Shown: positions 60,901 to 64,000 of the stretch, one piece after another | Numbering within the stretch: the stretch's first letter is position 1 | Layout of the letters: each line of letters opens with the position of its first letter | Source of the DNA: Microbacterium aurantiacum | Lineage (GTDB): Bacteria > Actinomycetota > Actinomycetes > Actinomycetales > Microbacteriaceae | Direction: 5' to 3' | Assembly: GCF_002872075.1 (NCBI RefSeq) | Contig: NZ_PGGU01000005.1 | Span: forward strand, 339,726 to 403,725 | Length of the DNA: 64,000 bases | The notes under the pieces: model-generated | Databases searched by the model: none | What the model saw: the letters and a program-made list of their open reading frames with translations, nothing else | What the model was told of the DNA's origin: nothing | Translations under genes and position numbers: made by a program

Positions 60901-61257
60901 GGGTGCGGCCGGTTGCGCGCGCTGTGCAGCCGGCGTCGACAGGGCAGCGGCACGCTCGGCCTCCGTGGCCGTGTTCGACGAGAGCACGGTCGCGACCACG
61001 TGCTTGCAGCCCATCTGCACAGGGCACGTGCACGACGTCGAGCGGATCGCCCGTTTGCCGCCGGCGGGCGAGAATCGCACCTCGGTGCGATAGGCCGCGC
61101 CGTTGCTGCCGCGCACCTGTGCGCCGAGCCGCTGGGTCTCTTCGTCCCAGATGACCCGGAGCACGTTGCCCTCGCGGAAGTAGGCGAGGCCGCGCTGATA
61201 GCCGCCGGCATCGGTGATCCGCAGAAGATCACGGAGATCGACGTGGGGTGCGGACAT
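57982..61257 (-). CDS. SWIM zinc-finger SNF2-family ATPase
   Basis: 1091-aa DNA translocase. An N-terminal SWIM zinc finger (C76-x-C78-x5-C84-x-H86 in STSCTCPVQMGCKHVV), then a long middle region, then the SNF2 helicase core: motif I GILADDMGLGKTLQLLTLVL, motif II GLILDEAQFVKN (DEAQ), motif III region TYAVTGTPLENSLSELWALL, and motif VI HRIGQTRPVMVYRMISTGTI. It is likely involved in DNA repair or chromatin-like remodelling; bacterial members are poorly understood. No partner gene is coupled to it. The 224-base gap to narK upstream is shared with narK's promoter region. Confidence 0.95.
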   Translation of the reverse strand: MSAPHVDLRDLLRITDAGGYQRGLAYFREGNVLRVIWDEETQRLGAQVRGSNGAAYRTEVRFSPAGGKRAIRSTSCTCPVQMGCKHVVATVLSSNTATEAERAAALSTPAAQRAQPAAPAWKSLLGRAVVDRTVPLALGVELRHRAARGDNHWAPRPVRPASARDVAKREGELLLGIRPLMRSDSTGSWIQGHAAWDLVRRDASQFGRTQTRWFADLLSIARDSMLSGNAGEWLIVDQIESTLLWPHLRAGSALGIPLVASQKSTSVALGGSGSISARVARADDGGLVVDADIAIDGREVSAAEVHAIGHSGVYAATVLGNRVLVTLAEVPLSDPVRALLDAAGSIPVPAADEAAFLHDVYPALARRVQVQAVGAVQLPVMPVPEPTLVLSFHRGDVVKYAFEWTYEGHGRVPFTPSADAVRDHTLESEGRQELESFWHETFGEPLEASGSFADVEAAEFVAHVVPEMEARGVLVVADKRKTYHELTGAPEITVTTVESTDPDWFDLGVIVKIDGRSIPFEPLFTALSKGKKKMLLVDGSYFSLNHKALDQLRELIDEASELNEWETGPRISRYQTDLWEEFEDLADEALPAVSWRATADGLRAATEVPSSPVPRGLQAELRPYQKTGFDWLAFLWEHRLGGILADDMGLGKTLQLLTLVLHARESGERRPFLVLAPTSVLATWHAEAERFAPSLRVRILESTSGKRDDSVADAAARADVVVTSYTLARLDEDEFGEIEWAGLILDEAQFVKNPKTKLHRSIAGFRADVTYAVTGTPLENSLSELWALLKLAAPGLFASARKFREEYIQPIEKGKVPENEEGGEYRQRRIERLRRRIRPLMLRRTKELVAPDLPEKQEQLLEVELSPAHRALYDVVLQRERQKVLGLLADLDRNRFIVFRSLTMLRMLSLAPGLVDEDDAKLGSQKLDVLLERVTELQAEGHRALVFSQFTSFLALAADRLEQAGIPYAYLDGSTRKRQQVIEGFRAGEQPVFLISLKSGGFGLTLTEADYVFMLDPWWNPAAEAQAIDRTHRIGQTRPVMVYRMISTGTIEEKVLALQQRKARLFTAVMDDEALFAQTLTADDIRGLFES

Positions 61258-61272
61258 GGTTTCATCCTCCCC

Positions 61273-61298
61273 ACCGCATCCGACATCCGGATTGCGGT
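61273..61298 (-). terminator. Hairpin terminator after nusB
   Basis: Stem of five bases plus an imperfect continuation with one bulge (61273-61282 with 61289-61298) immediately past the nusB stop at 61305. It separates nusB from the SNF2 gene downstream. Confidence 0.6.
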
Positions 61299-61304
61299 GT
61301 CCGC

Positions 61305-61715
61305 TCAGGCGGCGCGAGCCACCCGGGCGAGCACACCGTGCACGAAGGCACCGGAATCGTCGGTGGAGAACTCCTTGGCGAGCTCGACGGCCTCGTCGAT
61401 GGCGACGGCCGTCGGCACGTCGGCGTTGTAGAGGATCTCCCAGGTGCCGATCCGCAGCAGGGCGCGGTCGACGGCGGGCATCCGCTCGAGCTTCCAGTCG
61501 CGGCTGTGGGTGGTGATCAGCTCGTCGATCTCGTCACGATGATCGATGATGCCGTCGACGACCTCGCGGGCGTAGAGCCAGGAGGCCTCACGGGCGGGTT
61601 CGCTGACGGCGCGCTTCGCCTCGGCGGCGAGAGTCACGGCGATCTCGTCGCCGCGGACATCGGCTGAGAACAGGATGTCGAGAGCGCGCTTGCGCGCCTT
61701 CGTACGAGCGCCCAC
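61305..61715 (-). CDS. nusB: Transcription antitermination protein NusB
   Basis: 136-aa all-helical RNA-binding protein of the rRNA antitermination complex. GARTKARKRALDILFSADVR, TTHSRDWKLERMPAVDRALL, GTWEILYNADVPTAVAIDEA and VELAKEFSTDDSGAFVHGVL are all standard. It follows efp by three bases on the same strand, a typical efp-nusB pair. Confidence 0.97.
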   Translation of the reverse strand: MGARTKARKRALDILFSADVRGDEIAVTLAAEAKRAVSEPAREASWLYAREVVDGIIDHRDEIDELITTHSRDWKLERMPAVDRALLRIGTWEILYNADVPTAVAIDEAVELAKEFSTDDSGAFVHGVLARVARAA

Positions 61716-61718
61716 GCC

Positions 61719-62279
61719 TTACTTCTCGCGACCGAGGTAGTCGCCGGTGCGGGTGTCGACCTTGATCTTCGTGCCGGTCTCGACGAACAGCGGAACCTGC
61801 ATCTCGTAGCCGGTCTCGACGGTCGCGGGCTTCGTGCCGGCCGAGGAGCGGTCGCCCTGCAGGCCGGGCTCGGTGTACGTGACCTCGAGGGTCACGGATG
61901 CCGGCAGGTCGATGTAGAGCGGGTTTCCGTTGTTCAGCGCGATCGTGACCTGCTGGTTCTCCAGCAGGAAGTTCTTCGCGTCTCCGACGGTCGGGCCGGG
62001 GACCGTGATCTGGTCGTAGTCGGAGGTGTCCATGAACACGAAGCCGTCGCCGTCGGCGTACAGGTACGTGAAGTCGCGGCGGTCGACGTTCTCGATGTCG
62101 ATCTTCGCGCCGGCGTTGTAGGTGCGGTCGACGACCTTGCCGGAGATGACGTTCTTGAGCTTGGTGCGCACGAACGCGCCGCCCTTGCCCGGCTTGACGT
62201 GCTGGAACTCGATGACGTTCCACAGCTGTCCGTCGATGCTGAGGACGACGCCGTTCTTGATGTCTGCGGTAGATGCCAT
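61719..62279 (-). CDS. efp: Elongation factor P
   Basis: 186-aa translation factor that rescues ribosomes stalled at proline stretches. [20 protein letters not shown] start, the domain I loop [19 protein letters not shown] (the Lys in PGKGG at the P-site tip), and domains II-III ending [12 protein letters not shown]. The actinobacterial loop type suggests it may work without the modification enzymes (EpmA or YmfI-like), none of which is nearby. A frame above continues to 62327, but ATG 62279 matches the family start. Confidence 0.97.
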   Translation of the reverse strand: MASTADIKNGVVLSIDGQLWNVIEFQHVKPGKGGAFVRTKLKNVISGKVVDRTYNAGAKIDIENVDRRDFTYLYADGDGFVFMDTSDYDQITVPGPTVGDAKNFLLENQQVTIALNNGNPLYIDLPASVTLEVTYTEPGLQGDRSSAGTKPATVETGYEMQVPLFVETGTKIKVDTRTGDYLGREK

Positions 62280-62352
62280 GCGCTGAGAGTTCCGTTCGTG
62301 TGTGGTTGTCCGCGGTCCGCCCTGCAACCGGGTCAGGGAGGGCCGACAGTCG

Positions 62353-62358
62353 ATTCTA
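62353..62358 (-). promoter_or_regulatory. Candidate -10 box of efp-nusB
   Basis: TAGAAT on the minus strand in the 171-base gap between aroQ and efp, giving a leader of roughly 65 bases. No clear -35 hexamer. No other feature is visible in this gap. Confidence 0.5.
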
Positions 62359-62450
62359 CGGGATGCCCGTCCGTCGGCCGACTTCCTTCGCGGTCACACT
62401 GGAATTCCGTGCCGGCGCCGAGCGACGCTCCCCCGCCGTTCTGACACGGG

Positions 62451-62888
62451 TTACGGCAACTGCGCGAGCAGTTCGCGCACGGCATCCGCATAACCGTCGA
62501 TACCGCGACCGATCACGCGCACCGCGGCGACGTCATGCAGGTACGAGTGACGCCGGAACTCCTCGCGCTTGTACACATCCGAGATGTGCACCTCCGCGAA
62601 CGGCAGCCCGATACCCGTGAGCGCATCGCGCAGAGACACGGATGTGTGAGTCAGGCCGCCCGGATTGATGACGATTCCGGCGCAATCCTCGCGCGCCGCG
62701 TGGATGGCGTCGATGAGCACGCCCTCATGATTGCTCTGGATCGCGCGCACCTCGAACCCGAGGGCGGATGCCGTGTCCGCCGCGAGACGCTCGACGTCGG
62801 CGAGGGTGGCCGTGCCGTAGACCTCGGGCTCGCGTGTGCCGAGCAGGTTGAGGTTCGGGCCGTTGACCAGGAGAAGGCGGCGGGGCAT
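62451..62888 (-). CDS. aroQ: Type II 3-dehydroquinate dehydratase
   Basis: 145-aa enzyme of the shikimate pathway. LLLVNGPNLNLLGTREPEVY (active-site Tyr near its end), VRAIQSNHEGVLIDAIHAAR, IVINPGGLTHTSVSLRDALT and EVHISDVYKREEFRRHSYLH are the type II signatures. ATG 62888 (MPRRLLLVNG) fits the normal family start; a GTG at 62903 adds five residues. No other shikimate gene is adjacent. Confidence 0.95.
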   Translation of the reverse strand: MPRRLLLVNGPNLNLLGTREPEVYGTATLADVERLAADTASALGFEVRAIQSNHEGVLIDAIHAAREDCAGIVINPGGLTHTSVSLRDALTGIGLPFAEVHISDVYKREEFRRHSYLHDVAAVRVIGRGIDGYADAVRELLAQLP

Positions 62889-62907
62889 CGTCACGTCCGG
62901 CACACTA

Positions 62908-63873
62908 TCAGCCGGTGCGCGACGATGCCGCGTCCCACCAGTTCAGCACGCGCATCGCCTGCAGCGTCACCCATTTCGACGGTTCCCCGGCCGGCGCATC
63001 CTGGTGAAGCCAGACCGCGCCCGGCAGGCGATGTCCCTGCAACCACCGACCGTCGGGTTGGCGCTGCGAGCGGATGTTCTCGATGGCGTCTGTCATCCGC
63101 AGATCGGGCGCGCTGCCGTCCGCTTCGGCGGCGCCGCGGAAGTAGTCGGCCCCGGCCAGCACGTTGTAATAAGCGCGGCGCGGATGCGCGAGGCTGAACA
63201 CCCATTCGTTGAACGGCTCACCCGTCGAGCGACGCCGGAACAGCGCCCGGTTCAGCAGGTACTCCTCGCCGCCTCTTCGGGCAGCGGCGACACGCGCTGG
63301 ATCCGCCTTCTCACGCCGGTAGTCGAGCAGGGCGATCAACGCGTTGAGGGTGGAGTGGAACGACGAGACCTGAGACCCCTCGACCCATTCGCAGTTCCAC
63401 CCGCCATCATCCAACTGATGATCGAGGAACCAGTCGACGATCGCATCGACGTCTGCGCCGAGCCAAAGCCCGTTCGACAGCGTCCAGGAGTTGATGCAGC
63501 AGTCCACCTCGCCGCTCCAGTACGGCAGATCCTCATACTCCCAGCGCGTGGCCGAGAGCTTCTCCGCCGTCCCTTCCAGCGACGACGCGGGGACGCCCCA
63601 CTCACGCAGATCCTTGAGCACCCAGGTCGTCGCCGTCCACGGCTGCGGCTCACTGCCTCCCCACTCCCACCCGGCGGGGAAGAACGCACCGCCTGCCCAC
63701 TGCCCGTCGGCATCCTGGTGTCGAAGCAACTCGGCTCCGAAGCCCTCCGTGGCGACTCGCGCACGCGTCGTCTGCCACACCTCCGCGGGCGCTTCGAGAA
63801 GATCGCGCTCGATCTGCCATCGCAGTGCCGGGTCAGAATCCAGGAGCCACTGTGCGAGGTGGGTCTCGAGCAT
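62908..63873 (-). CDS. Squalene-cyclase-like alpha-toroid protein
   Basis: 321-aa protein with the repeated QW-type motifs of squalene cyclase/prenyltransferase alpha-alpha toroids: HQDADGQWAGGAFFPAG, LDDGGWNCEWVEGSQ, QPDGRWLQGHRLPGAVW. There is no membrane helix and no DxDD protonation motif, so it is not a triterpene cyclase; many short members are uncharacterised. It starts at ATG 63873, divergent from a likely plus-strand gene. Its stop is 20 bases from the aroQ start. Confidence 0.85.
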   Translation of the reverse strand: MLETHLAQWLLDSDPALRWQIERDLLEAPAEVWQTTRARVATEGFGAELLRHQDADGQWAGGAFFPAGWEWGGSEPQPWTATTWVLKDLREWGVPASSLEGTAEKLSATRWEYEDLPYWSGEVDCCINSWTLSNGLWLGADVDAIVDWFLDHQLDDGGWNCEWVEGSQVSSFHSTLNALIALLDYRREKADPARVAAARRGGEEYLLNRALFRRRSTGEPFNEWVFSLAHPRRAYYNVLAGADYFRGAAEADGSAPDLRMTDAIENIRSQRQPDGRWLQGHRLPGAVWLHQDAPAGEPSKWVTLQAMRVLNWWDAASSRTG

Positions 63874-63929
63874 CGTCGTCCCCCGATTCTCGTCACGCGA
63901 TCGCAGACGCCCTCACGGTAGCCATATGA

Positions 63930-64000
63930 GGGTGACCGACGCAACGATGTCGAAGAAGAAAGCGTCTCGAACCGAATCACACGAGCGCGCGCCGCATCTC
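63930..64000 (+). CDS. Partial unknown protein at the right window edge
   Basis: From ATG 63930 (or an in-frame ATG 63951) the frame is open to the end of the window: MRVTDATMSKKKASRTESHE and onward. The basic Lys/Arg-rich start looks like a real N-terminus, but only about 23 residues are seen and no ribosome binding site is clear. No function can be given. Confidence 0.3.

Noticed and set aside
57043..61431. 1462-codon open frame antisense to the SNF2 gene
   Set aside because: It spans narK and the SNF2 gene on the other strand, has no motif and no ribosome binding site; a composition artefact.

Overview
The window is a piece of a high-GC actinobacterial chromosome. Gene content, gene order and protein sequences fit the family Microbacteriaceae, most likely Microbacterium or a close relative; this is inferred from reading the proteins, not from a database search. 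Almost all genes are on the minus strand, densely packed, and many are joined by 4-base ATGA/GTGA or 1-base stop/start overlaps. I see no insertion sequence, phage, CRISPR array or rRNA. There is one tRNA, tRNA-Leu(CAA).

Layout. (1) About 1-11,960 is accessory: a partial unknown gene, four GNAT acetyltransferase genes (one with an in-frame stop), a DinB2-type Y-family polymerase, a lipoprotein, a VOC protein, two MFS transporters, a SUMF1-type protein overlapping an SGNH esterase, a flavin monooxygenase-like protein and a DUF885 hydrolase. (2) About 12,000-20,000 has polA, a hotdog thioesterase, three ANTAR-domain regulators (PdtaR plus two GAF-ANTAR proteins, one frameshifted), tRNA-Leu and two alpha/beta hydrolases. 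(3) About 20,000-27,600 has pyk and the glutamate synthase pair gltBD. (4) About 27,680-40,980 is a near-continuous run read right to left: metK, priA, fmt, rsmB, rpe, hisE, hisG, hisF, hisI, a Trp-associated membrane gene, a HGxxPAAW gene, trpC, trpB, trpA and lgt. (5) About 41,034-50,964 is the pyrimidine operon pyrR-pyrB-pyrC-orf-carA-carB-pyrF, continuing into gmk (fused to an mIHF-like domain) and rpoZ, and closed by a hairpin terminator. (6) About 50,985-57,900 holds an MBL-Rieske fusion protein and a nitrate uptake and reduction operon (narK, FAD/[2Fe-2S] subunit, molybdopterin subunit). (7) About 57,980-64,000 holds a SWIM-SNF2 helicase, nusB, efp, aroQ, a squalene-cyclase-like protein and the start of a plus-strand gene.

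How it fits together: the core supplies amino acids (His, Trp, Glu, aromatic precursors), pyrimidines and guanylate, methyl donor, formyl-Met-tRNA, lipoprotein maturation and translation factors. Two regulatory elements read directly from the sequence stand out. One is a PyrR-binding RNA hairpin abutting the ribosome binding site of pyrR. The other is an 11-bp-periodic array of GlnR-type half-sites upstream of narK, which would tie nitrate use to nitrogen status. Other points of note are the mIHF-guanylate kinase fusion, a DinB2 polymerase with isoleucine at the steric gate, a PriA with lost ATPase motifs, the absence of trpE and coaBC from the places they occupy in the syntenic Mycobacterium tuberculosis loci, and the clustering of three ANTAR proteins.
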